Assembly: GCA_011390035.1 (NCBI GenBank)
Contig: JAABTE010000168.1
Location: 1 to 5,960 of the forward strand
Direction of reading: 5' to 3'
DNA length: 5,960 nucleotides
From: Desulfobacteraceae bacterium
Lineage (GTDB): Bacteria; Desulfobacterota; Desulfobacteria; Desulfobacterales; JAABSP01
The notes under the pieces are model-generated. The model was given only the letters and a program-made list of their open reading frames with translations, was not told the origin of the DNA and did not search any database. The position numbers were made by a program, and so were the translations under genes. How positions within the stretch are numbered: position 1 is the first letter of the stretch; each line of letters starts with the position of its first letter. Of the stretch, positions 1 to 5,960 are shown piece after piece.

Positions 1-3000
1 AAGGCGTTCCGGCGATCCTGGTAAAATTAAAACCGATGCTGCCGGCGCTCGCCACCGGCAAATCTACTGCGATATCAGTCCCATATGTTCCACCAAGAAG
101 ATTATAAGAGCGTTGGGGGCCCGTGCCGATGCTCGCCACGGCGCCAGCATCCTCTGTTTCCTCTGTCAATCCAAAATTGGTGGACCATCGAGTGCCGATG
201 CTTTTTGAGAAGTTCACGGTAGCTTCCACAATGCGTGCCTCAATGAGTACCTGTGGCGTCACCCGATCCAGCTTCTCCACAATCTCCTTGGCCTGTCGGA
301 CGGTTTCGGCGGTATCGGTGAGGATGACCATATTGGTGCGCTTATCCACGCTGATGGAGCCCCGGTCCTTTGTAATAATTTTTTCCAGATGGGGCCGGAT
401 TTCCGTTTCAGCGTCGGAGTAACTCACCGGAATGTATTCCGTTACAAGAGGCTCAAGGGCCTTTTCCTGATCCTTGACGGTCCGCTGGGCCATCAGTCTT
501 TCCTGCCGTTGATCCTCCTCCTTCTTCAAGGTCGCCTGGGTGGCGATGCGGATGATGTTTCCCTCCATGGTCTTGCCGAGCTGATTCATCTTCAGGACAA
601 GATCCAGCACCTGGTCCCAGGGAACGGGGTGTTCCAGCGTAAGGGTGACCCTGCCTGAAACGTCCTGATCCACAGCGAAGTTTTGCCCGCTGACCTCCCG
701 CAGGATTCGAAACACATTCTTGATGTCCGTCTCAAAAAAATCCAGGGCAATGGGCTCGCCCGTGTATTTGGGCTCCGATGACATCAGCATGTCATCATCG
801 AGTACATCATCCAGCCCGCCGCCGCCCGGCGCTTCCCCGACCGCGGCCCTTTCCGGCATGTCAAAACGACCGGGCGCCGGCCGCGGCATATCGAAATCCC
901 CGTATGTCATTGGCGGGTTGGCCGTGAGCGGGTCGAATTGTGGCGGCTGAGAGGGGCCCGATAGGGCCGGAGCGGATGGCGCTCCTCCCTGGGGGATCTG
1001 CCCCGCCATTGGATACCGGTCCCCCATGGCGGTCGTCGCATCCATTGGCCGCGCTGTCGATTGAGGGGCCTGTTCCGGCGCATAAGCGCCAGCCGTCGAG
1101 GCGCCTTGACTGAAATCAGACGCCTGCCCGGCGGTGGGATATTGAGAACCCGCGATGATTTCCGGAGGGGCTGTTCCGCCCATGGGCGCCGGCGGAATCG
1201 AGGACGCCTCGAAATGAACCATCAGCGTGTTGTCGGAACGCTCCACATAAAAAGGCACCCCCTCCCGCAGATCGATATCGATCACCGACACGGCATCTGC
1301 ACCAGACTTCTCCTGCCGGGGCATGATGCGGTCCACCGCGCTTTCAAATTGATTGGTGATCAGGGGCCGCTGGCGGTAATCGGGTGTTTTGGCATTGAAG
1401 ATTTTCAGTTTAAGGCGCCTGTCATCCGGGGTTTCCATGTCGTAGCGGACCGGCTGGGAGGTGCCGATGATCAGCGTCGATTTGCCGGCTTCCTCGCTCA
1501 AAAAGTCGATCCGATTGACCCATGCGGGCCCCTGCGCGGCGGATATCGCCGGTTGGAATGACACCGCTTCTCCGGCTGTTTCCATCGCCGGCGCCGCTGG
1601 GGTCGCCGACGCGGCGGGCAAGCTGTCAATGGCCGGAGGCGCCGGCGCATCCGCCGTGATGTATCCAGGCGCATCCGCCGCAATCCCCCTTGGCATGTCC
1701 CCAAGCGGCTGGCCGGCCATGCCATTGCCGCGTCCCACATATATCACCAGGCCGTTTTTGTCGGGGAATGCGGAGAAATTGGACAGGTATTCCGGCCGGG
1801 TATCGATCCGCACCCGCACCTTGTCCGGATATGTCTCATGGCTCACCTGGCGAACCCACCTGGTATCCACCGGAAATGCGTTTTCCGCCTCATAGGGGTT
1901 TGCGATATTCTGAATATCAAATACGATGGCCGCCGGATCGGATACGGTGCCCACCTTGTAGTCGGAGATGACGCCGTCTCCCCGGATGGTGACCATGGTG
2001 GCGTCCTGCAATTGAGTGGCGTAAATGGACTGAAGTCGATTGGCCGAATCCATGGCCGCCGTCACGGGATAAGCCCCGCCGGGCGGCGATGGCGCCTGGC
2101 GCGTGGCGGCGATGGCGCCGCCGGGATAGCCGGCCGCCTTTCCCACATTGATCAGAAGACCGTTATCAACCGGGTTGGCGGAAAACCGGTTCAAAAAGCG
2201 CCGATCGGTCTCCAGCACCAGCCGAAGCCGATCCGGATAGCTGAAATAGCGGACCTTCTTCACCCACTGGGTGTCCACCGCCACCTGCTTTTCGTTGGAA
2301 TAAGGGCTTTTGAGATTGAAGATGTCAAAGACAATGCGGGCGGGGCTGTCGATGGTGAAGGCCTTATAATTGGTGATGGCGCCGTCGGCTCCCACAAAGA
2401 CCTTCAGGCTGTCATCGAGCTTTGTGGCCCAAACCGATTCAAGGCGAGTGGCGGTCTGGGGGGGCCACTGATCGGATTCGGCGTTCGCATCGAATCCGAA
2501 ATCGGTTTCGGAGGCGGAAGCCGCCGCCTGGCGGGATGTCCCCGATTTGGAAAAAATCACCCGGACTTGATCCCCGTCCCGCTGGATCTCGTGGGGGGCG
2601 TCGGCGTTCAGATCGATATTGACCCGGACGGCGTTCTCGGCTCCCTCCGGCGCCAGAGGGGGAACCGCCGAGACGGACGCGATCAGGGGCGCTGGCGCGT
2701 CGATCCTATAAACGCCTCCAGCCGGATCGAGTCCCGCCTCCGGGAACCGGAGTATCAGGGCGGGCGGGGATACCTGGCGCTCGGAGGCGAACACAAGCCC
2801 GCGATTTCCCTTTATGATAACGCTCACGGCGTCCGGGGCTTCCTCCACCGCCAGCCCCATGATCATCGGGAATGAAGGCTGCGCCTGGACCGCGTCTCCG
2901 CCCCGGCCATCCTTTCCGGAAGCGCATCCGCCGACCAGCGCCGGCAACATGGCGATGACGATCGCCAGAACCCCCAACTGAAATGATGTTCCATATCGAT

Positions 3001-3010
3001 TACATTTCAT
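1..3010 (-). CDS. pilQ: PilQ, type IV pilus outer-membrane secretin (partial, C-terminus beyond left edge)
   Basis: PilQ is the outer-membrane ring through which the pilus fibre passes. I translated the minus strand from ATG 3010 and it stays open to base 1, giving 1003 codons. Residues 1-28 look like a signal peptide ending in Leu-Val-Gly-Gly before Cys29, which resembles a lipobox. Four AMIN-type domains (peptidoglycan or periplasmic binding) follow at about residues 50-154, 186-291, 322-429 and 496-602; the first is the least certain. A Pro/Gly/Ala-rich linker covers about 603-748. The secretin STN/N0 domain lies at about 749-823 (LDFFETDIKNVFRILREVSG) and an N1 domain at about 856-920 (SVDKRTNMVILTD). 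The secretin core starts near residue 921 (VLIEARIVEA). Most of the beta-barrel is missing, so the full protein probably exceeds 1100 residues. The start overlaps the end of pilP by 11 bases and has a good ribosome binding site. Myxococcus PilQ is a known multi-AMIN relative. Function is secure; domain edges are estimates. Confidence 0.96.
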   Translation of the reverse strand, partial: MKCNRYGTSFQLGVLAIVIAMLPALVGGCASGKDGRGGDAVQAQPSFPMIMGLAVEEAPDAVSVIIKGNRGLVFASERQVSPPALILRFPEAGLDPAGGVYRIDAPAPLIASVSAVPPLAPEGAENAVRVNIDLNADAPHEIQRDGDQVRVIFSKSGTSRQAAASASETDFGFDANAESDQWPPQTATRLESVWATKLDDSLKVFVGADGAITNYKAFTIDSPARIVFDIFNLKSPYSNEKQVAVDTQWVKKVRYFSYPDRLRLVLETDRRFLNRFSANPVDNGLLINVGKAAGYPGGAIAATRQAPSPPGGAYPVTAAMDSANRLQSIYATQLQDATMVTIRGDGVISDYKVGTVSDPAAIVFDIQNIANPYEAENAFPVDTRWVRQVSHETYPDKVRVRIDTRPEYLSNFSAFPDKNGLVIYVGRGNGMAGQPLGDMPRGIAADAPGYITADAPAPPAIDSLPAASATPAAPAMETAGEAVSFQPAISAAQGPAWVNRIDFLSEEAGKSTLIIGTSQPVRYDMETPDDRRLKLKIFNAKTPDYRQRPLITNQFESAVDRIMPRQEKSGADAVSVIDIDLREGVPFYVERSDNTLMVHFEASSIPPAPMGGTAPPEIIAGSQYPTAGQASDFSQGASTAGAYAPEQAPQSTARPMDATTAMGDRYPMAGQIPQGGAPSAPALSGPSQPPQFDPLTANPPMTYGDFDMPRPAPGRFDMPERAAVGEAPGGGGLDDVLDDDMLMSSEPKYTGEPIALDFFETDIKNVFRILREVSGQNFAVDQDVSGRVTLTLEHPVPWDQVLDLVLKMNQLGKTMEGNIIRIATQATLKKEEDQRQERLMAQRTVKDQEKALEPLVTEYIPVSYSDAETEIRPHLEKIITKDRGSISVDKRTNMVILTDTAETVRQAKEIVEKLDRVTPQVLIEARIVEATVNFSKSIGTRWSTNFGLTEETEDAGAVASIGTGPQRSYNLLGGTYGTDIAVDLPVASAGSIGFNFTRIAGTP
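1644..1680. repeat. 13-bp direct repeat, 24-bp period, in a pilQ linker
   Basis: GGCGCATCCGCCG occurs at 1644-1656 and 1668-1680. The 24-base period is in frame and gives two Ala-Asp-Ala-Pro units in the Ala/Pro-rich linker between AMIN domains 3 and 4 of PilQ. It is a small repeat typical of low-complexity linkers. Confidence 0.8.
2082..2119. repeat. 15-bp perfect direct repeat, 23-bp period, inside pilQ
   Basis: GGCGGCGATGGCGCC occurs at 2082-2096 and again at 2105-2119, separated by 8 bases. It lies in the linker between AMIN domains 2 and 3 of PilQ. The period is not a multiple of three, so the two copies are read in different frames and encode different peptides. Confidence 0.9.
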
Positions 3011-4244
3011 GATATCCTTCTCCGGGAGGCTTATCGATTTTAAGTTCCCTGGTGCGAACAACCGCCTTGCCGTAAACATCTTCATATTCCTCTTCCACGA
3101 TCACCCGGTCCTTCAAAATCTCCTTGACCCTGCCCGAGTGGATGCCGATATAGGTTCCCTCGCTGATGATGTATCCCTTTCCGGAAGACTCCTCCACCAG
3201 CGCGCGATTGCCGCTCTGGGCCCGGATGATGCCCACCAGCTTCAATTGTCCGAGATCCATCTTTTCCAGCGGCGTGCGGGGGATGCGCTTTTTCTTTTTT
3301 GGCTCCTCGCCCGCTTTCTGGTCCTGCTGGGGCTCCTCTTCCGGCTGTTCCGGCTCCTCTTTAAAGAGCCGCTCAAAGGGATCCACCCGGCCCGCGGGAT
3401 CATAACCCCTTTTCTTTTCAACCTCGGCTTTCTGTGTGAGCCCGAAAATGGATGCGAGGGCGCTCTGACCCACATCCCTCAGCGTCGAGCCGGCCGCCGA
3501 CACGGCCATGTCCGCCGCGGACGCGCCGGTTTCGGCTCCTCCCGGAGCGGCGGATTCGCCCGCCTTAACCGTCGCCTTTCCCCCGGCCGCTCCTGATGCC
3601 GAGGCGGCCTCCGCCCGTCTTTCGGATGCCTCAGCGCCCGTCGATTCCGGCATCATCTCGGGCAGCCCGACCCTCGCCTGGGCGGCGGTCTTATCCCTTA
3701 CCGCCTCGGCCGGCCCGGCATCACCGGCGCCGGCCACTTTCGGCCTGGCCTCAGGGGTTGCGGCCTCCGGCGACGCCCCTTCCCCGGCGGGGCGATCACG
3801 GCTTGCCACAACCGCGGAAGGCGGCTCGGCTTTCACTTCAATGGGAGCGACCGACTCCGGCTTTATGCCCACCGCCATCGGTTTTTCGGACGCAGATTCC
3901 GGCGGTGTGATCTTCCGCGTCACCACTGTTGCCCCAGACGTATCCGGGGTCGTATCCGGGGTCGTATCCGGGGTCGTATCCGGGGTCGTATCCGGGATCG
4001 TAGCCGGGATCGTAGCCGGGCGCGTGATCTCCGCCTCCGGCGCGACATCCGCCGGTACCGGTGGAGGCGACGCCTTCGGCACGACGATCTTCTGCTTCAC
4101 CGCCACCGGCTTTTGGGGTTCTTGCGGCTTATCCCCGCATCCGGCCATTATAAGGCAACACAGGGAGACCATCAGGAACCCGATGATCCGGCCAACTCGA
4201 ATGCTTATCACCGATACCATATTATTATCCATCCGTTTGCCCAT
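3000..4244 (-). CDS. pilP: PilP, type IV pilus inner-membrane lipoprotein, greatly extended
   Basis: PilP joins the PilN/PilO inner-membrane pair to the periplasmic domains of PilQ. The 414-residue product has a hydrophobic signal segment (about residues 20-35) ending in Met-Ala-Gly before Cys36, a lipobox. The family-typical domain is at about residues 276-410: it opens with GRVDPF, continues with TPLEKMDLGQLKLVGII, and then shows GKGYIISEGTYIGIHSGRV. Between them, residues 37 to about 250 form an Ala/Pro/Thr/Glu-rich low-complexity stretch with a Thr-Pro-Asp-Thr repeat at 75-102. Usual PilP proteins have about 170-180 residues, so this one is more than twice as long. An acidic Pro/Gln-rich insert followed by four Lys splits the start of the PilP domain. 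The start is uncertain: in-frame ATGs at 4244, 4232 and 4220 all lack a strong Shine-Dalgarno, and any of them leaves a workable signal peptide. The identity rests on the C-terminal domain and on gene order. Confidence 0.93.
   Translation of the reverse strand: MGKRMDNNMVSVISIRVGRIIGFLMVSLCCLIMAGCGDKPQEPQKPVAVKQKIVVPKASPPPVPADVAPEAEITRPATIPATIPDTTPDTTPDTTPDTTPDTSGATVVTRKITPPESASEKPMAVGIKPESVAPIEVKAEPPSAVVASRDRPAGEGASPEAATPEARPKVAGAGDAGPAEAVRDKTAAQARVGLPEMMPESTGAEASERRAEAASASGAAGGKATVKAGESAAPGGAETGASAADMAVSAAGSTLRDVGQSALASIFGLTQKAEVEKKRGYDPAGRVDPFERLFKEEPEQPEEEPQQDQKAGEEPKKKKRIPRTPLEKMDLGQLKLVGIIRAQSGNRALVEESSGKGYIISEGTYIGIHSGRVKEILKDRVIVEEEYEDVYGKAVVRTRELKIDKPPGEGYHEM
3015..3023 (-). promoter_or_regulatory. 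Ribosome binding site of pilQ
   Basis: On the minus strand GGAGAAGGA stands four bases before the ATG at 3010, inside the end of pilP. It is the clearest Shine-Dalgarno in the window and supports this start. It also suggests that pilQ gets its own initiation in addition to coupling through the 11-base overlap. Confidence 0.75.
3939..4022. repeat. 12-bp minisatellite (7 tandem copies) inside pilP
   Basis: Seven head-to-tail 12-base units. The first four (3939-3986) are identical CGTATCCGGGGT on the plus strand. Copy 5 differs at one base, copy 6 at two, and copy 7 at several. The array is exactly in frame with pilP and encodes Thr-Pro-Asp-Thr units at residues 75-102 (Ile-Pro-Ala-Thr in the diverged end copies). 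Because the unit is a multiple of three, copy-number change would alter protein length without breaking the frame. The gradient from identical copies to diverged ones suggests recent expansion at the low-coordinate end. Confidence 0.97.
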
Positions 4245-4262
4245 GTCCCGGAATTGCCCGAA

Positions 4263-4874
4263 TCATTTTCCCCCGCTGGGAGCAGTCTCAATAAATTTAT
4301 AGGTGACGGCGGTGCAGGCGATGTTCAGATCATTTCCCTTCTGATCCTTTGCGTTGCTGGGCGTTATGCGCAGATCCTTGAGGTTGACGATCCGATTGAG
4401 GCTGGATATCTTTTCCGCGAACAGGGTGAATTCATGATAGCCGCCCACCACCTGAATCGACACCGGAATCTCCGCGTAAAAGCCCTGGGTCTTCTCCGGA
4501 CGGGGCTGGAACAGGATGAAATCGAGCCCCGAGTCCTGGCCGGAATGGGTGATGCTGGTCAGCAGCGCCGGGATCTCCTCGTTTTCCGGCAACGCCCTTT
4601 TGGCCTCGTTGAACTGGGCCTGGGCCGCAGCCATCTCCGCCTCCACCTCCTTGAGCTTGCTGGCCTTCTGCTTGGCGATGCGCAGCTCGCCCTCCAGCTT
4701 CTCCAGGTCCGCCCGAAGCTTGGTGATCTCCTGGTGCTTGGGCAGGAAGGAAAAATAGACAAAGGGCCCCACCAGCAGGATGATCGTGCCCACGCAGATC
4801 AGAATCTTGTGCAGGCGGGTAAGCTTTTCCAGCTTCTTGAAAAAGGGCTGCAGGTTCAAGCTCGGCTTTTTCAT
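4263..4874 (-). CDS. pilO: PilO, type IV pilus inner-membrane alignment protein
   Basis: PilO pairs with PilN in the inner membrane and, with PilP, connects the cytoplasmic PilM to the PilQ secretin. The 203-residue product has a short basic cytoplasmic N-terminus (several Lys in residues 1-23), one membrane helix at about 24-43, and a charged heptad-like coiled coil at about 47-94 (KLRADLEKLEGELRIAKQK). A periplasmic ferredoxin-like domain follows from about residue 95. That domain opens with the family pattern ALPENEEIPALLTSITHSG, then GLDFILFQP, and later shows YHEFTLFAEKISSLNRIVN. Length and architecture are normal for PilO. The start codon overlaps the pilN stop as ATGA (4871-4874), which suggests translational coupling; the upstream Shine-Dalgarno is weak. 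No missing key segment is visible. The next gene, pilP, follows after 18 bases. Confidence 0.96.
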   Translation of the reverse strand: MKKPSLNLQPFFKKLEKLTRLHKILICVGTIILLVGPFVYFSFLPKHQEITKLRADLEKLEGELRIAKQKASKLKEVEAEMAAAQAQFNEAKRALPENEEIPALLTSITHSGQDSGLDFILFQPRPEKTQGFYAEIPVSIQVVGGYHEFTLFAEKISSLNRIVNLKDLRITPSNAKDQKGNDLNIACTAVTYKFIETAPSGGK

Positions 4875-5560
4875 GACTTCTTGGCCTCTTCGGCTTCTGG
4901 TTTAAGCGGGGGATTTTTCTGGCAGGTGACCTGGAATCGCTTCAGGGGAATCTCCTCCTGGGCCTTTCCCCGCCGCAGATTTTCATGCTGAAGCGTGACC
5001 AGTCTTACGTTGGTGAACAGCTTCAAATCCTGTTCCTCCATCTCAACCCGGGCGTTTTCCAGCCGGGTCATGAAATCGGCCACAGTCTTTTCGTCCAGCG
5101 CCACCCCCTGTATGGCGATGTTGGTTTCCACCACCTCTTCCCGCGTCTGACTTTTGCCCTGGCCCTTGGTCACCACCGTCACCCGCTCGACGGCCTCGAA
5201 GTTGGTCAGCCACATGCGGTCCTTTATAACCATCTCGGTCATGGAGAACATCAGGCGAAAAGTGCCCCCCCGGCTGGCGCTGAGCGTTTCGATCACCCCC
5301 AGCTTCTGTTTGAGAACCGCCAACTGGCTGCGGATCTCCTCCACCCGCTTGACGATCTTGTTATAGCGATCCAGCTCCTTGCGGGTGTAGTCGATCCGGG
5401 CATTGAGATTGTCGATCTTGCCGGACAGGTTGCCGTGATACCATAAAAGCCCGCCCAGCAGGGCCGCCACAAAGACGATGAACAGGATCGCCATGTTCCG
5501 CCCCGGGCTTCCTCCCGGCTTTACCCGCTCGCTTTCGGGCAGCAGATTGATGCGGATCAT
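4871..5560 (-). CDS. pilN: PilN, type IV pilus inner-membrane alignment protein
   Basis: PilN anchors the alignment subcomplex: its cytoplasmic N-terminal peptide sits in a groove of PilM and its periplasmic part pairs with PilO. The hallmark IRINLLP motif is at residues 2-8, which also fixes the start codon. One membrane helix lies at about 23-41 and a coiled coil at about 46-93 (RKELDRYNKIVKRVEEIRSQ). A periplasmic ferredoxin-like domain covers about 100-210, and the C-terminal tail is rich in Lys, Glu and Pro. At 229 residues it is somewhat longer than many PilN proteins (about 180-210); the extra length is in the Gly/Gln/Lys loop near residues 130-140 and in the tail. The start overlaps the pilM stop as ATGA, and a purine-rich AAGGGTGGGTGA stretch just upstream can serve as ribosome binding site. 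Confidence 0.96.
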   Translation of the reverse strand: MIRINLLPESERVKPGGSPGRNMAILFIVFVAALLGGLLWYHGNLSGKIDNLNARIDYTRKELDRYNKIVKRVEEIRSQLAVLKQKLGVIETLSASRGGTFRLMFSMTEMVIKDRMWLTNFEAVERVTVVTKGQGKSQTREEVVETNIAIQGVALDEKTVADFMTRLENARVEMEEQDLKLFTNVRLVTLQHENLRRGKAQEEIPLKRFQVTCQKNPPLKPEAEEAKKS

Positions 5561-5960
5561 TTGTCACCCACCCTTCTCAGGGCCAGCCCAAGGCAGATGG
5601 CCGCCTGGGGCGCCACCCGGTCCAGATAGAGCGGGTCGAACTCGCTGCCCACCGCAATCCCCTCGAACGGATTGATCATCTCCACATGAGACGATGTTTC
5701 CTCGGCCAGCATGTCCCTGAATTTTTTGATATTGGAGCCCCCTCCGCTCAGAATGATCTTGCGGATGTGCTCGCCGGCATAAGTGGAATAGAAGAAATCG
5801 AGGGCTCGCCGAATCTCGCCGCACCAGTCGGACACCACCCCGGTCACGATCTCCATCAGCTCCTTGGGCGGCATCTTGTCCCCCTCGCCGCCCTGGTAGG
5901 CCTGCTCGGCATCCTCGACGGTGCCGCCGGTTTTGGCCATGATCTGCTGGTTGATCTGGC
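5557..5960 (-). CDS. pilM: PilM, actin-like cytoplasmic ATPase of type IV pilus assembly (partial, C-terminal part)
   Basis: The reading frame enters from the right edge and ends at a TGA (5557-5559), giving 133 complete residues. The frame is open across the window edge, so the internal Met codon at 5940 is not the true start. PilM is an FtsA/actin-like protein that binds nucleotide in the cytoplasm and holds the N-terminal peptide of PilN. The visible part is the last third of the fold: a helix leading to FFYSTYAGEHIRKIILSGGG, where the Ser-Gly-Gly-Gly-Ser loop is the nucleotide-contacting element of actin-like ATPases. After that come a helix (NIKKFRDMLAEE), the segment INPFEGIAVGSEF, and a closing APQAAICLGLALRRVGDK typical of PilM C-termini. 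A whole PilM is about 350 residues, so roughly 220 residues lie outside the window. It is first in the visible gene order and overlaps pilN by 4 bases. Confidence 0.94.
   Translation of the reverse strand, partial: QINQQIMAKTGGTVEDAEQAYQGGEGDKMPPKELMEIVTGVVSDWCGEIRRALDFFYSTYAGEHIRKIILSGGGSNIKKFRDMLAEETSSHVEMINPFEGIAVGSEFDPLYLDRVAPQAAICLGLALRRVGDK
5564..5577 (-). promoter_or_regulatory. Likely ribosome binding site of pilN
   Basis: The minus strand reads AGAAGGGTGGGTGA ending three bases before the pilN ATG, within the last codons of pilM. It holds two candidate anti-16S pairing cores (AGAAGG and GGGTGA). Which one is used cannot be decided from sequence. Confidence 0.5.

Noticed and set aside
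734..740. Seven-base homopolymer A tract in pilQ, with similar seven-base tracts G at 2458-2464 (pilQ) and C at 5265-5271 (pilN), considered as phase-variation sites
   Set aside because: Seven bases is short for phase variation. All three tracts are in frame here and encode ordinary residues, and nothing else suggests switching.
1838..2875. 345-codon open frame on the plus strand
   Set aside because: It is antisense to the well-supported pilQ AMIN region. It reads as Gly/Arg/His/Asp-rich sequence with no domain, no signal and no ribosome binding site, as expected opposite a GC-rich gene.
3009..3596. 195-codon plus-strand open frame with Leu/Phe-rich stretch resembling membrane segments
   Set aside because: The Leu/Phe stretch is the antisense of the Glu/Lys/Gln-rich run in PilP, a common shadow effect.
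3508..4302. 264-codon plus-strand open frame rich in Ala/Ser/Gly with Ser-Gly-Val-Val repeats
   Set aside because: It mirrors the low-complexity part of pilP; the repeats are simply the complement of the 12-bp minisatellite.
4113..4991. 292-codon plus-strand open frame across pilP, pilO and pilN
   Set aside because: It spans three junctions of real genes on the opposite strand and has no recognisable protein features.
5557..5940. Treating the Met codon at 5940 as the start of a small 127-residue gene
   Set aside because: The frame continues open to the window edge, and the content is the C-terminal part of PilM, so it is a truncated view of a larger gene.

Overview
The window is one block of a type IV pilus (T4P) assembly operon, pilM-pilN-pilO-pilP-pilQ, read entirely on the minus strand (right to left in window coordinates). 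The C-terminal third of pilM lies at the right edge. pilN, pilO and pilP are complete. pilQ begins at 3010 and runs off the left edge without its C-terminal gate. I found no RNA gene, mobile element, CRISPR array, promoter or terminator. Coding is essentially continuous: the only gap is 18 bases between pilO and pilP, so no gene-free stretch reaches 300 bases.

Layout: pilM (right edge to 5557) overlaps pilN (5560-4871) by 4 bases, and pilN overlaps pilO (4874-4263) by 4 bases, both as ATGA. After the 18-base gap, pilP (4244-3000) overlaps pilQ (3010 to left edge) by 11 bases. This packing points to one transcript with coupled translation. Its promoter would lie upstream of pilM, beyond position 5960, and its terminator downstream of pilQ, beyond position 1.

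How the genes work together (known biology of the family): PilM is a cytoplasmic actin-like protein that binds the N-terminal INLLP peptide of PilN. PilN and PilO are inner-membrane proteins with periplasmic coiled coils and ferredoxin-like domains, and they pair with each other. PilP is an inner-membrane lipoprotein that links PilNO to the periplasmic domains of PilQ. PilQ is the outer-membrane secretin through which the pilus passes.

Organism: GC-rich (clearly above 50% by eye), Gram-negative. The enlarged, multi-AMIN PilQ and long PilP recall Deltaproteobacteria (Desulfobacterota/Myxococcota), and a sulfate-reducer-like member of Desulfobacterota is my best guess. This is inference from protein style, not a database match.

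The system itself is well known. The unusual parts are: a PilP more than twice the usual length, with a roughly 210-residue Ala/Pro/Glu/Thr-rich tether containing an in-frame 12-bp minisatellite; a PilQ with four AMIN-type domains, two of them clearly duplicated, and long Pro/Gly linkers; a lipobox-like signal at the PilQ N-terminus; and a 15-bp direct repeat with a non-triplet 23-bp period inside pilQ.
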